A stretch of DNA of 64,000 bases. Origin: Nicotiana tabacum. Taxonomy: Eukaryota > Streptophyta > Magnoliopsida > Solanales > Solanaceae. How positions within the stretch are numbered: the stretch's first letter is position 1; every line of letters begins with the position of its first letter. A program made the translations under genes and the position numbers. The stretch covers positions 54,928,419 to 54,992,418 of the forward strand of contig NC_134095.1 of assembly GCF_000715075.1 (NCBI RefSeq), read 5' to 3'. A model generated the notes under the pieces. It did not search any database. It was not told the origin of the DNA and was given only the letters and a program-made list of their open reading frames with translations. Positions 1 to 10,561 of this stretch are shown here, piece after piece.

Positions 1-432
1 AATTTGTAGAGGTTTACAAAAATTTTACTAGGGTCTCCTCTATAAACTTAAACTAAAACCCAACCTCTATCTGCTCGACTATTCACAACCTTTTGTACTT
101 GAGTATCTCGTATCTTTTTTCTCTTTACCTTACTTACTTTTCAATCTCGCATTATATCTTCTATTTGTTTCATAATATCCCTTCCACATTACGCGTTAAA
201 GCCCTACTATGATACATTCACCTCTGGTGCATACAAAATCTTGCGACAACTTCATACTGACTTCTTATGGCTTAGCTCTATGGAACGATCTGAAAACAAA
301 AAAAGGGCAACATTTCCTAAATGTCCTATAGCCTCTCAATTATAAATGTGGTGTGCAACACACCCATAAGTGAGACTCTACTAGGAACGGCTTTGTAGAG
401 TCCCTTGGACACAACCTACTCTGATACCACTT
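1..432 (-). mobile_element. 5' leader of a minus-strand gypsy retrotransposon (runs off left edge)
   Basis: Read on the minus strand, this stretch follows an LTR end and a tRNA-Met-type primer-binding site, so it is the untranslated leader between the 5' LTR and gag of an element whose body lies left of the window. No credible gag frame is visible yet. The short reading frames here look accidental. Family assignment (Ty3/gypsy) rests only on the primer site and LTR end. Confidence 0.6.
418..429 (-). other. Primer-binding site (tRNA-iMet type)
   Basis: The plus strand reads ACTCTGATACCA; its complement TGGTATCAGAGT matches the usual plant PBS TGGTATCAGAGC except for the last base. It lies 3 bases from the LTR end, as expected for minus-strand DNA priming by initiator methionine tRNA. 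Confidence 0.8.
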
Positions 433-1176
433 TGTCACGCCCCAAACCTGGGGAGGCGTGGCTGGCACGAGCGAGCCACTCTGCAACATTTTTTTCCTTG
501 TAACTATCATAGGAAAACATGGCCACAACTCATAATGTATAACTATAAGTGGGCAACACTGTATCAATAAACTATCATTCTTAAGACATGAATACATATG
601 GGTCGTCAAGGCCTCTGACGTACTGTACAAACTGAACCTTCGTCTACAAAGCCTCTAAGATTATTTGACATCAGAAGGGATAGGGTACTGGCCTATCCAT
701 AAGTCTGTGGCAAAAATCTGATACGATGACTCATAGACTCGGGTGCACTCCGAATAAGGTGGAGTCTTACCTATTCTTCGCTGAATGCTAACCTCGTCTA
801 CTATGAGGGCTCGTCAAACGGATTATATATACCTGCAGGCATGAATGCAACATCCCCAACAAAAGGAAATCAGTACAAATAATGTACCGAGTATGTAAAG
901 CATGTAAATCAGTATATAAAGGACATGGAAGAAACATGGAGTAAAAGACTCAACCTGTAAGTCTGGATAGCTATATAAATCAAAATCATGAAATATCTAT
1001 AATGTTATGCATATGCGTATAAATGTCATATAATGCATAGGTCTGTACGTACATAACATCATCAAACCTCTGAGGGCATCCCATCATATCATCTCAGCCA
1101 TTGTGGGCAAATCATCAATGTATACCAGCTGATCAGGTGGTAGTGCGTATATAATGCCATAACCTTTCCCATATCC

Positions 1177-1224
<48 letters not shown>

Positions 1225-1850
1225 CACGTATATAACACCTTCTGGTCATGGGTCAGTATAAATAAATACGATGCATCATCTCGGCCACTGTGGGCAAAAT
1301 CGTTAATGTATACTACTTGATCAGGTGGTGGTGCGTATATAACACCATAAACTTTTCCCATATTCCATATACATATATATACATATATACGTATATATAA
1401 CTTCATCTTGTCATGGGTCAGTGTAAATAAATGCAATGCATCATCTTGGCAACTGTGGGCAAAATCGTTAGTGTATACCAACTGATCAGGTGGTGGTGCG
1501 TATATAATACCGTAACCTTTTCCCATATCCCATATACATATATATACATATATACACATATATAATGTCATCTCGTCATGGGTCAGTGTAAATGAATAAA
1601 TGCATGAAATGCATATGAAATACATTAATAACATCTCTTGGTACATCATAAGGCCATTGCGTCTCTCATTAATATCATGAAATAAACTTTATCAGCGTAC
1701 ATATTTCTGAGACCCATGAACAGATAATACAATAATGTGGCACTTGGAAGAATAAGAATATACAATTTTGTAACGCTCCTCTGCGTCTTATTTGAATTCC
1801 TTGATTTGAAATTCATCGTCTTTACCATCTCAATATTCTTTTCACATGCA
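433..1850 (-). mobile_element. 5' LTR of the left-edge minus-strand retrotransposon
   Basis: The LTR begins on the plus strand with TGTCACGCCCC next to the primer-binding site. The right (5') boundary could not be fixed: sequence of LTR character continues to about 1830-1860, where it gives way to AT-rich low-copy-looking DNA. No matching second LTR is in the window, so the boundary is an estimate. It contains the tandem repeat at 1090-1606. Confidence 0.5.
1090..1606. repeat. Three tandem copies of a 165-187 bp unit inside the LTR
   Basis: Copies start at 1090, 1277 and 1442. Each begins CATCTYRGCCA..TGTGGGCAAA, continues through GATCAGGTGGTRGTGCGTATATAA, a run of TATACATATA dinucleotides and TCATGGGTCAGT. 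Spacing is 187 then 165 bases, the difference lying mostly in the length of the TA-rich run. The first copy holds a pure TA microsatellite near 1183-1212. The 157-residue minus-strand frame that spans it is only the repeat read through. Confidence 0.85.
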
Positions 1851-2330
1851 TATACTGTTCTAAGTTGTCACTTTGTTTTAGAAAGGTAACAACAAACTAT
1901 TGTAAGAATCCATTTGAAGCATTACGATTTAATCAATCCAAATTTTGACATACAAGTCATTTTCAAATTTTCATGAGCCAAGTTTTTGGAACAAAATATA
2001 GTCTACTTAAATGACAATTTGCAAATTTCAACACTTGTAAGTTTTTAATCAGTAACGACAAATTCTAAACAGAAAACTTAGTCAAAAGAGTTTGCCTTTG
2101 TCCAAGAAAAAGAAAAAAAGTACTTAAATCAACGAAATTTTAATTTCATCCATAGATAAGAAAATTGTCTTTTGATGGGAAACAAAAAAAGAAGGTTCTT
2201 ATGAAACTCCATGTTTCTGAAGATATGCCTAAAAATATAATACAAGAATTGCTAATAACACAAATTCTTTGGTTCAAGAATGTAATCTGGAATCAAAAAA
2301 ACTTGTGATGTACAACTCATTCTTTCAACA
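1851..2330. other. AT-rich low-copy-looking DNA without a recognisable gene
   Basis: This stretch shows no retroelement motif. On the minus strand it has intron-like texture (T-rich runs before AG, short open stretches), so it could be an intron or flank of a decayed host gene, but I cannot name one. Confidence 0.35.
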
Positions 2331-2420
2331 TGCAGAATTCAAGGAAAAAAAATGAAAGATAGAACAAACTGACTCCTATCTGGTATTACTTACTTCAGGT
2401 ACAAGCATTGCAGGCAAACC
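2331..2420. repeat. Left part of a 103-bp tandem repeat, split by element A
   Basis: The unit begins ATGCAGAAT and runs through CAAACTGACTCCTATCTGG and TTACTTCAGGTACAAGCATT to GCAAACC. Its missing end (TTCCAGAGAAGCC) is found at 25971-25983, directly after element A, and a second copy follows at 25984-26090. The pre-insertion locus therefore held at least two tandem copies of about 103 bp. Confidence 0.85.
2416..2420. other. Target-site duplication of element A, left copy (AAACC)
   Basis: AAACC stands just before the LTR start TGTGATGACC and again at 25966-25970 just after the LTR end TGACA. A 5-bp duplication is normal for gypsy integrases. Confidence 0.88.
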
Positions 2421-3139
2421 TGTGATGACCCAAAAGGTCGTCACTTGTTTTAAAAATAAATTCTGTATTCCAAGGCTTTAAAACCTCCTTTCTGTCTCAC
2501 TTCGATTTGCGTGCACAGTCCGAACGTGTATTCAGAGAGCTATTATGTGAAAATCTGTGAAAAATGATGAATTTTGCTTTTAAAATAAAATTAGGTTGAC
2601 TTTGGTCAACATTTTGGGTAAACGGACCCGTACCCGTGATTTGATGGTCCTGGAGGGTCCGTAAGAAGAAAATATGGGACTTGGGCGTATGCCTGAAATC
2701 GAATTTCGAGGTCCCAAGCCCGAGAAATAAATTTTTAAAGACAATTATTTTCTGGAATGTATATGAGTTTATGGAAATGAAAATGTCTGAATTTGATGAC
2801 ATCGGGCCCATTTTTGGTTCCGGAGTCCGGTACATGTCTTATATGTTATTTAAGTTGAGCATGTAAAATTTGGAGAGAAACAAACTTGAAATGACGTGAA
2901 TCGGACCTTCGAATGTTAAAATTTGAACTTAAGAGTTCATGGGATTTTTCTTTGATTTTGATGCTAAATTCATAGTTATTGATGTTATTGTGATGATTTG
3001 ATAGCACGAGCAAGTCCGTATGATGTGTTTAGGTTAGTGTACATGTTTGGTTTGGAGCCCCAAAGGCTCGTGTGAGTTTTGGATAGACCACAAAGTGAAA
3101 TTTGGACTTAGAAAATTGCTGGTATGTTGGACATAGAAA

Positions 3140-3345
3140 ATTGCGAAGCGTGGTTCGCAAATGCGAGCTCGCCAATGGGAGAATGTATCGCAAATGCGAA
3201 AGTCGACCAGGGCTGCCTTGGTCGCAAATGCGACTTTTGTATTGCAAATGCGACTTTTGTATCGCAAATACGATCGCATTTGCGAAGGGTCCCTCACAAA
3301 TGCGAAGGTGACCGGAATTGCACTTGGTCGCAATTGCGATATCTG
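3140..3345. repeat. CpG-rich inverted-repeat block in the LTR of element A
   Basis: About seven variants of TCGCAAATGCGA (5-bp arms TCGCA/TGCGA around AA) occur in 200 bases, some inverted as TCGCATTTGCGA. The rest of the LTR has few CpG. The block starts about 720 bases into the LTR. The same block is at 11280-11480 in the 3' LTR, with one extra longer palindrome. Confidence 0.8.
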
Positions 3346-3455
3346 CAACCTGCTAAATCATAACTTAGATGCATTTTCAGCCATTATTCAACCCCTTTCA
3401 AAACCTAAACACCTTTGAGCGATTTTTCAAAGACAAGTACTCTTCCAAATCGATT

Positions 3456-3461
3456 GTAAGT
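3456..3461 (+). promoter_or_regulatory. Splice-donor-like site D1 in LTR A
   Basis: GTAAGT follows TCGATT, about 110 bases after the CpG block and 1035 bases from the LTR start. Equivalent sites stand at similar offsets in elements B (12873), C (39694) and E (50460). In the 3' LTR it has decayed to GTAAAT (11620). Function is inferred from this conservation only. Confidence 0.45.
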
Positions 3462-3877
3462 CATTTCTAACTCGTTTTCATTAATCTTTAACATCTTTTC
3501 ACATGATTTCAACTCAAAATCAAGGGTTTTCATGGGGGAAATTTGGATTGTTTTGGGTAGAACTTAGGTTTCTTCAAATTTTGGGGATTTGGACCTTGAT
3601 TTGAGGTCCGATTTCAAAATCAATTATATATTTGGGTTCATGGAAGAATGAGTAATTGGGTTTTGGTTCAAATCCCGGGTTTCGACCATGTGGGCCCAGG
3701 GTCAATTTTTGACTTTTGGGGAAAAACTTTAGAAAAGCTATTTTCATGCATTAGAATTGATTCATTTAGCATTTATTGATATAGTTAAGTAAATTGTGGC
3801 TAGATACGAGCAAATTGGTGGTGGAATCAAGAGGTAAAGTGGTAGTTGAGGCTTGAATTGTGATTCATGCCATCGAG

Positions 3878-3883
3878 GTAACT
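3878..3883 (+). promoter_or_regulatory. Splice-donor-like site D2 in LTR A
   Basis: CATCGAG followed by GTAACT; the 3' LTR copy at 21199 reads ATCGAG then GTAAGT, a full plant donor consensus. Elements B (13282, 19727) and E (50862) carry the same GTAAGT or GTGAGT after a CGAG-like context. Confidence 0.4.
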
Positions 3884-4244
3884 GTTTGGTCTAACTTTAG
3901 CTTGAGGGATTAGAAGTTGTGTCCTAATCTCTATGTGCTAGTTGTTGAGTATGATGTATAGACATGGTGACGAGTATCTATACGTTGGTGTCAAGCATGC
4001 CCGTAAGTCTTATACTATGATTAATGTGACTCCATTTGTATTGTTCATGCTTTATGTGATGATTTCTATTGTTGAGCAAGGCTTGTGGAAGTAATATTGG
4101 TATTTGAACATTGAAGAGCGTTGGCTCAAGTTGTAAAATGATTTGGGGAAGTATAATTGGCAATTGAACATTATAGAGCATTGGCTCAAATTGTGAATTC
4201 AGTTGTGAAGTAAGTGTGAAAAAGAAAAGAGGATTATGATATTG

Positions 4245-4620
4245 TCTTCCTTGCCGGGATGTTGTTGTTTTAAGGTTATCTACCTTACCGGGATATTATA
4301 GTTTTGATATTGTTCCCCTTACCAGGATATAATTGTTGTACTATTGTTCCTTTGCCAGGGTTTTATTGTGAATTTGTTGATTTCCTTGCCCTTATTGCTT
4401 TGTGATTGTTTTTTTTGTAAGGAAGAGTGTAAAGCACGAAGGGTGATGCCGTGCCGCACGATGTACAATTTTGTGCCATGATATGAGTGTTAATGCACGA
4501 AGGATCATTCCGTGCCATGATTATGTGAGGTAAAAGCATGAAGGGTGATGCCGTACCGATTTTATTGATTTTGTGGTGAGGACGAGAGTAAAAGAACGAA
4601 GGGTGATGCCGTGCACTTGT
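4245..4620. repeat. Two short-repeat arrays in the 3' half of LTR A
   Basis: First array: four or five copies of CCTTGCCGGG-like words every 35-40 bases (4245-4390). Second array: words like GCACGAAGGGTGATGCCGTG at about 4434, 4494, 4536 and 4592, with complementary ends GCACG and CGTGC. The 3' LTR has an additional copy of the second word (21757-21980), so the array has changed copy number since insertion. Confidence 0.75.
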
Positions 4621-5327
4621 CTTTAATTTTCCTGACTTCTACTAATAATTGAGTTATGGTGTTGTTTACATTTAACTGTAGGTTTCTGTTGCTACTTGTT
4701 GTTCCCCGCAACATGTTTCCCCTCCTATCCTTAACTGTACATTTCTGCCATTATTTTCCATTGTATATGATTTAACTGCACAAGTTTATTTGTTAGTCTA
4801 GTCCTAGCTTCGTCACTGCTTTGCCGAGGTTAGGCTAGGCACTTACCAGCATATGGGATCGGTTGTGCTGATACTACACTCTGCACTGTGTGCAGATCCC
4901 GATGCTGGAGCTTACGGATCTTAGCTTTGGGTTGCTGCCTTCAGTCTATTCGGATTTCCAAGGTAGTCCTGCAGGCATCCGCAAGACTTGGCGTCTCCTT
5001 CAATACTTTCATCTTTTTCATTTATGTATTTCCGAGACAATATTATACTTATTTTCGGACCCTTATTTGTAGTTTTCCTAGACTGTCTGTGAAATTGTGA
5101 CACCAGTTATGGGTAGTCTTTGTTTAAGGAATTATATTGGTAATATTTAAATAGTTATGTTTTGTTCTTCCGCTTATTAAATTTCGATGTTTATATAATA
5201 TTAGTTCATAATTTCTAAGGTATTAAAATGGGAAAAGGGTAAATAATTCAAATGGTTGGCTTGCCTAACTTTCACTAGTAGGCGCCATCCAGAGTCCCGA
5301 GGGTGGGACATCTGGGTCGTGACAAGT

Positions 5328-5339
5328 TGATATCAGAGG
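5328..5339 (+). other. Primer-binding site of element A
   Basis: TGATATCAGAGG, two mismatches from the tRNA-iMet complement TGGTATCAGAGC, three bases after the LTR end. Confidence 0.8.
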
Positions 5340-5518
5340 TCTAGGTTACTTAGGTCTCACAATTCACGGACAAGCTTAGTAGAGTCTGAGGGATCGGTAC
5401 GGAGACGTCTGTATTTATCCCCAGAGGCTATAGAGTTAGGAAAATCTTCACATCTATTCTTTCCTATCGTGCTGTTTGGTTTCTCAATGCTAATTTAATT
5501 TCTACTCTGTTCTTTCGT

Positions 5519-5523
5519 AGATG
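5519..5523 (+). promoter_or_regulatory. Splice-acceptor-like site abutting the gag start codon of element A
   Basis: A pyrimidine-rich run (TTCTACTCTGTTCTTTCG) ends in TAG at 5518-5520 and the gag ATG follows at 5521 with no gap. The same arrangement is present in elements C (41481) and E (52254). Confidence 0.45.
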
Positions 5524-6360
5524 GCGAGAACACATGCTTCTTCATCCATTGATCAACAGCTTGAGCCCCCAACAGCAGCTCCCATGAGGGGCAGAGGGCG
5601 AGGCCGAGACCGAGGCAGGGCAGCGCTCAGCCTAGAGCAGTAGCAACAGTAGCGTAGCCTTAGGTTGAGTTTGATGATGAGGTTCCAGCCCAAGCAGTTT
5701 CGGTAGGCCCAACTCAGGTCTTAAAGGGATTCATTGCTACCCAGTACTCCAGGATGCTCTGGTCCACCCTCATGGAGAGTATCACCCGGGCAGACTTGCT
5801 TCCTGTAGTACCAGCCGTCTCTTAGGCTGGAGGAGGAGCCCAAACTCCTACTACCGGCACTCCGGAGCAGATGGCTCCCCAGTTTTAAACTCCAGCAACT
5901 CATCCAGTTGGAGTAGTTCAGCCGAGTGTGGTAGCTCAGACCGGTGATGGAGCAGGTATGTCTGCTAATGCCTTGTACAGATTCGACAGGTTTACCAAGC
6001 TCTTCACTACCATTTTAAACAACGAATCTTCTCAAGATCCCCAAGATTATTTAGACAGTTGTCATGAGGTTCTCAGGAACATGGGGATAGTGGAGAGCAA
6101 TGGGGTCGACTTTGCTGCTTTTTGCTTATCTGGATCCGCCAAGACTTGGTGGAGAGATTATTGTTTGGCTAGACCAGTTGGGTCACCAACTTTGACTTAG
6201 GAGTAGTTTTCTCAGCTATTTCTATAGAAGTTTCTTCCGATCACTTAGAGGGAGAACTATCGGAGGCAGTTTGAGCATCTCCAGTAGGGTTCTATGACTG
6301 TTACTCAGTATGAGACTAGATTCATTGACTTGGCCCGTCATGCTCTTATCATTATCCCCA

Positions 6361-6395
<35 letters not shown>

Positions 6396-7080
6396 AGGAG
6401 GTTCATTGAGGGACTCATTCAGCCTATTCGACTTCAGATGGCTAAGGAGACGGGGAGCGAGATTTCTTTTCAGGATGCGGCCAATGTGGCCTGGAGAGTT
6501 GAGATGGTGCTATCACAAGAGGGTGGTCAGGGGTCTAATAAGAGGCCTCATAATTTGGGCAGGTTTAGTGGTGCCTCATCTAGAGGCAAAGATTCTTTTT
6601 GTAGGGGCCATCCTCCCATGCCGTTTCATTTAGTACATCAGGTTTCTCATGGTGCTCCAGGTGGTCGTGGTTCTCGTATCTAATATTCTGATCAGTTTCC
6701 CTACAGTGCACTGGCAGCTCCTATCAGTGCACCTTCACTCCAGAGTTTTTAGAGTGGTTATTCAGGCCATTAGGGTCAGCAGTCTCAGCAATCGAGGGCT
6801 TATTATACTTGTGGCGATACGAGGCATATTGCTAGATTTTGCCCTCGAGCACCGAGTAGCTCTTAACATTAGGGTTCCCGTGCCATGGTTCAGGCACCGA
6901 GTGTTCCTCAGCCCGCTCAACTAGCTAGAGGTGGAGGTAGAGGTGCTAGAGGTGGAGGTAGAGGTACTAGAGGTGGAGCTCAAGTCGCTATAGGTGGAGG
7001 CCAGCCAGTAGCAGGCCGTCCTAGAGATGTAGTTCAGGGTGGTGGGGCCTAGCCCCGATGTTATGATCTTCCAGCTAGGC
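5521..7080 (+). pseudogene. Element A gag, decayed
   Basis: The gag capsid protein packages element RNA. The ATG at 5521 opens MARTHASSS and an Arg/Gly-rich tail (RGRGRGRDRG), then hits a stop at 5641. The capsid core is readable at 5950-6190 (RFDRFTKLF, LSGSAKTWWRDY) and 6294-6680 (MTVTQYETRFIDLARHA, VRRFIEGL). A zinc-knuckle remnant at about 6800-6845 reads YYTCGDTRHIARFCP: the first of the three cysteines is tyrosine. A Gly/Arg-rich repeat (RGGGRGA) follows at 6927-6985. Several stops and frame changes make it non-functional. Confidence 0.85.
6365..6392. repeat. (GA)n microsatellite inside gag of element A
   Basis: A pure AG/GA dinucleotide run sits in frame in gag and encodes alternating Arg-Glu (KRERERERER) where the sister copy in element C has only TDREK at 42330-42350. 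It is a local slippage expansion in this copy. Confidence 0.9.
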
Positions 7081-10000
7081 CTGAGGCTGAGGCTTCCGAT
7101 GCAGTTATCAAAGGTATTGTTCTAGTTTGTAGTACAGATGCTTCAGGTTTATTTGATCCAGGATCTACATACTCATATGTGTCATCTTATTTTGCACCGT
7201 ATCTAGTCATGCCTAGTGATTCTTTGAGTGCTCCTATGTATGTGTCTACACAGGTGGGTGATTTTATTATGGTAGATCGTGTCCATCATTCAAGTATAGT
7301 TGTGATTGGGGTACTTGAGACTCGAGTAGATTTGTTACTATTAGACATGGTTGATTTTGATATCATATTGGGGATGGACTGGTTATCACCTTGCCACGCT
7401 ATCTTGGACTGTCATGCCAAGACTGTGACCTTAGCCTTATAGGGATTGCCTCGTTTGGAGCGGAGAGGGACTCCTGGTCATTCTACTCGTAGTGTTATCT
7501 CATATATGAAGGCTTGGCGTATGGTCGAGAAGGGGTGTTCGGCCTATTTGGCATATGTTCGTGGTTCTAGTGCTGAGGTTCCTTCTATGGATTCTGTGCC
7601 TGTTGTTCGTGAGTATCTTGAGTTTTTTCCTTTAGACCTGCCGAGTATGCCACCCAATAGGGATATTGACTTCTGCATTAATTTGGCTTGGGGCACTCAG
7701 CCCATTTCTATCCTGCCATATCGTATGGCCACACTTGTGTTGAAAGAGTTGAAGGAGCAGTTGCAAGACTTTCTTGATAAGGGCTATATTAGGCCTAGTG
7801 TCTCACCATGGGGTGCACCGGTGTTGTTTGTCAAGAAGAAGGACAGATCGATGAGGATGTGTATAGATTACCGGCAGTTGAACAAGGTTACAATCAAAAA
7901 TAAGTATCCATTGTCGAGGATTTATGATTTGTTTGATCAACTTCAGGGTGCGAAGGTATTTTCGAAGATTTACTTGAGATATGGCTACCATCAGTTGAGG
8001 ATTAGGGCATCTGATGTCCCAAAGACAGCTTTTCACACTCGGTACGGGCATTATGAGTTCTTGGTGATGTCATTTGAGTTGAGAAATGCCCCAGCAACTT
8101 TTATGGATTTGATGAACCGAGTGTTCAAGCCTAACTTGGATTCATTCGTGATAGTCTTCATTGATGATATTTTAATCTATTCCCGTAGCTGGGAGGAGCA
8201 TGAGTAGCATCTGAAAGTGGTTCTTCAGACTTTGAGAGATAGTCAGTTGTATGCTATGTTTTTGAAGTGTCAATTTTGGTTGAGTTTGGTTGCATTCTTG
8301 GGTAATGTTGTGTCAGCAGAGGGTATTCAGGTAGATCCAAAGAAGATAGAGGCAGTCAAGAACTGGCCTAGGCTCGTATCAGCTATAGAGATCCAGAGTT
8401 TCTTAGGTTTGGCAGGCTATTATCGTCAGTTTGTGGAGGGGTTTTCATCTATTGCATCCCCGATGACCAGGTTAACCCAGAAGGGTGCCCAATTCAGGTG
8501 GTCAGATGAATGTGAGGCGAGCTTTCAGAAGCTCAAAATAGCTTTGACTACAACGTCAGTGTTGGTTTTGCCTACAGGTTTAGGGCCATATACAGTTTAT
8601 TGTGATGCATCTCGTATTGGACTTGGTGCGATGTTGATACAGGATGGCAAGGTCATTGCTTATGCTTCGCATTAGTTGAAGATTTATGAGAAGAACTATC
8701 TGGTTCATGATCTGGAGTTAGCAGCCATTGTTCATGCGTTGAAGATTTGGAGGCACTATCTTTATGGGGTGTCATGTGAGGTGTCACGAATCACAAGAGT
8801 TTGCAATACTTGTTCAAGCAGAAGGAGATAAATTTGAGGAAGAGAAGGTGGTTAGAGATATTGAAAGACTATGATATCACCATCTTATATCATCCGAGAA
8901 AGGCCAATGTGGTGGCGGATGCTTTGAGTAAGAAGTCAGCCAGTATGGGTAGTCTTGATTATATTCGGTCGGTGAGAGACCGCTTGCTTTGGATGTTCAG
9001 GCTTTGGCCAATCAGTTCGTGAGGTTGGATGTTTTTGAGCCCAGCCATGTGTTAGCTTGCACAGTCGCTCGTTCTTCTTTATTGGAACGTATCCAAGATC
9101 AGCAGTATGATGATCCTCATTTGTGTGTCCTTAGGGACACAGTGCAGCACGGTGGTTCCAAGCAGGTTACATTAGGAGATGATGGAGTTTTGAGGATGCA
9201 GGGTCGAGTTTGTGTGCCTAATGTGGATGGGCTTCGAGAGTTGATTTTAGAGGAGGCTCATAGTTTTCGGTACTCTATTCATCTGGGCGCCGCTAAAATG
9301 TATCAGGATTTGCGGTAGCATTATTGGTGGAGGATGATGAAGAAGGATATTGTTGCATATGTGTCTCGGTGTTTTAATTGTCAACAGGTAAAGTACGAGC
9401 ATCAAAGACCTGGTGGTTTGTTCCAGAAAATGGAGATTCCTGAGTGGAAGTGGGAGCGTATCACTATGGGCTTTGTTGTTGGACTCCCACGGGCTTAGAG
9501 GAAGTTCGATGCAGTGTGGGTTATTGTTGATAGGTTGACCAAGTCAGCACATTTCATTCCTTTGGCAGTCCCCTATTCTCGAAGGTTATGTGAGATTTAT
9601 ATCCAAGAGATTGTTCATCTTCATGGTGTGCCCATGTCTATCATTTCGGACCAAGGTACGCATTTTACCTCACATTTTTGGAGAGTAGTTCAGTGTGAGT
9701 TGGGCGTGCAGGTCGAGTTGAGCACAACATTTCATCCTTAGACGGACGGGCAGCCCAAGCGTACTATTCAGATTTTGGAGGATATGCTCCGAGCTTGTGT
9801 CATTGACTTTAGAGGCTCGTGGGATCAGTTCTTGCCTTTAGCGGAATTTGCCTACAACAACAGCTACCAGTCGAGTATCCAGATGGCTCTTTATGAGGCT
9901 TTATATGGTAGGTGGTGTCGATCGTCGGTTGGATGGTTTGAGCTGAGAGAGGCTCGGTTGTTGGGTACGGATCTAGTACAGGATGCCTTGGACAAGGTCA

Positions 10001-10510
10001 AGATCATTTAGGATAGGCTTCGTACCGCTCAGTCCAGACAAAAGAGTTATGTTGACCGTAAAGTTTATGATATGGCATTCATGGTCGGTGAGCGGGTGTT
10101 GCTTTGGGTGTCATCTATGAAGGGCGTGATGAGATTTGGGAAGAAGGGCAAGCTTAGCCCTAGATTTATTGGCCCGTTTGAGATTCTTGATCTAGTGGGA
10201 GTGGTGTCTTAGAGACTTGTGTTGCCTCCGAGCTTATCAGTCGTGCATCTAGTGTTTCATATGTCCATGCTTCGAAAGTATCACGGCGATCCATCCCACG
10301 TGTTAGATTTCAGCTCTGTCCAGTTGGACAAGGACTTATCCTATGAGGAGGAGCCGATAGCTATTCTAGACCGGCAGGTTCGTCAGTTGAGATCGAAGAG
10401 TTTCCCTTCTATTCGTGTTCAGTGGAGAGGTCAGCTTGTTGAGGCATCGACCTAGGAATCCGAGTCCGATATGTGGAGCCGTTATCCCCATCTTTTCTCT
10501 AACTCAGTTA
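7081..10510 (+). pseudogene. Element A pol: protease, reverse transcriptase, RNase H, integrase, chromodomain-like tail
   Basis: Protease: LFDPGSTYSYVS at 7150 and IILGMDW near 7370. Reverse transcriptase, 7640-8207: [23 protein letters not shown] and FIDDILIYS are intact, but the first catalytic motif reads [10 protein letters not shown] where relatives have [10 protein letters not shown], so the catalytic Asp is Tyr. RNase H, 8570-8960: YCDAS and HDLELA, then a frame change near 8785. Integrase, 9240-10210: zinc-finger residues (CFNC at 9370), [12 protein letters not shown] and ISDQGTHF; the catalytic Glu is Lys (GQPKRTIQ at 9750). Chromodomain-like tail 10370-10500 with VQWRGQ. Stops at 7441, 8205, 8673, 9316, 9739 and others. 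It encodes no working enzyme. Confidence 0.92.
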
Positions 10511-10550
10511 CTTCCTTCTTATGTCCGTTCGAGGATGAACAATTGTTTTA

Positions 10551-10561
10551 GAGGTGGAGAA
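10551..10561 (+). other. Polypurine tract of element A
   Basis: GAGGTGGAGAA directly precedes the 3' LTR; it would prime plus-strand DNA synthesis. Confidence 0.8.

Larger units (their letters stand above)
2421..5324 (+). repeat. 5' LTR of element A (2904 bp)
   Basis: Starts TGTGATGACC and ends GGTCGTGACA, with TG...CA termini. It aligns along its length with the reassembled 3' LTR. It carries a CpG-rich inverted-repeat block (3140-3345), two splice-donor-like sites (3456 and 3878), a CCTTGCCGGG repeat array (4245-4390) and a GCACGAAGGGTGATGCCGTG array (4430-4620). Confidence 0.93.

Noticed and set aside
418..429. Possible tRNA-Met gene fragment
   Set aside because: Only the 12-base primer-binding word is present; no cloverleaf around it. 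The same holds for the primer sites at 5328, 15040, 41284 and 52066.
1176..1649. 157-codon minus-strand frame
   Set aside because: It is the translated tandem repeat with TA runs (ICIYVYI repeats), not a gene.
2681..2866. 61-codon frame in the 5' LTR of A
   Set aside because: Disrupted in the 3' LTR copy and lacks any recognisable domain.
3140..3345. CRISPR-like regular short repeats
   Set aside because: Repeats are 12 bases, imperfect, inverted as well as direct, with irregular spacing in a plant LTR; not a CRISPR array.
3102..3418. Several overlapping frames on both strands over the CpG block of LTR A
   Set aside because: Stop codons are rare there only because of the GCAAATGCG composition; no start context, homology or codon bias.
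7446..8207. Endogenous pararetrovirus reverse transcriptase
   Set aside because: The flanking LTRs, primer site, integrase and chromodomain-like tail show a gypsy retrotransposon.
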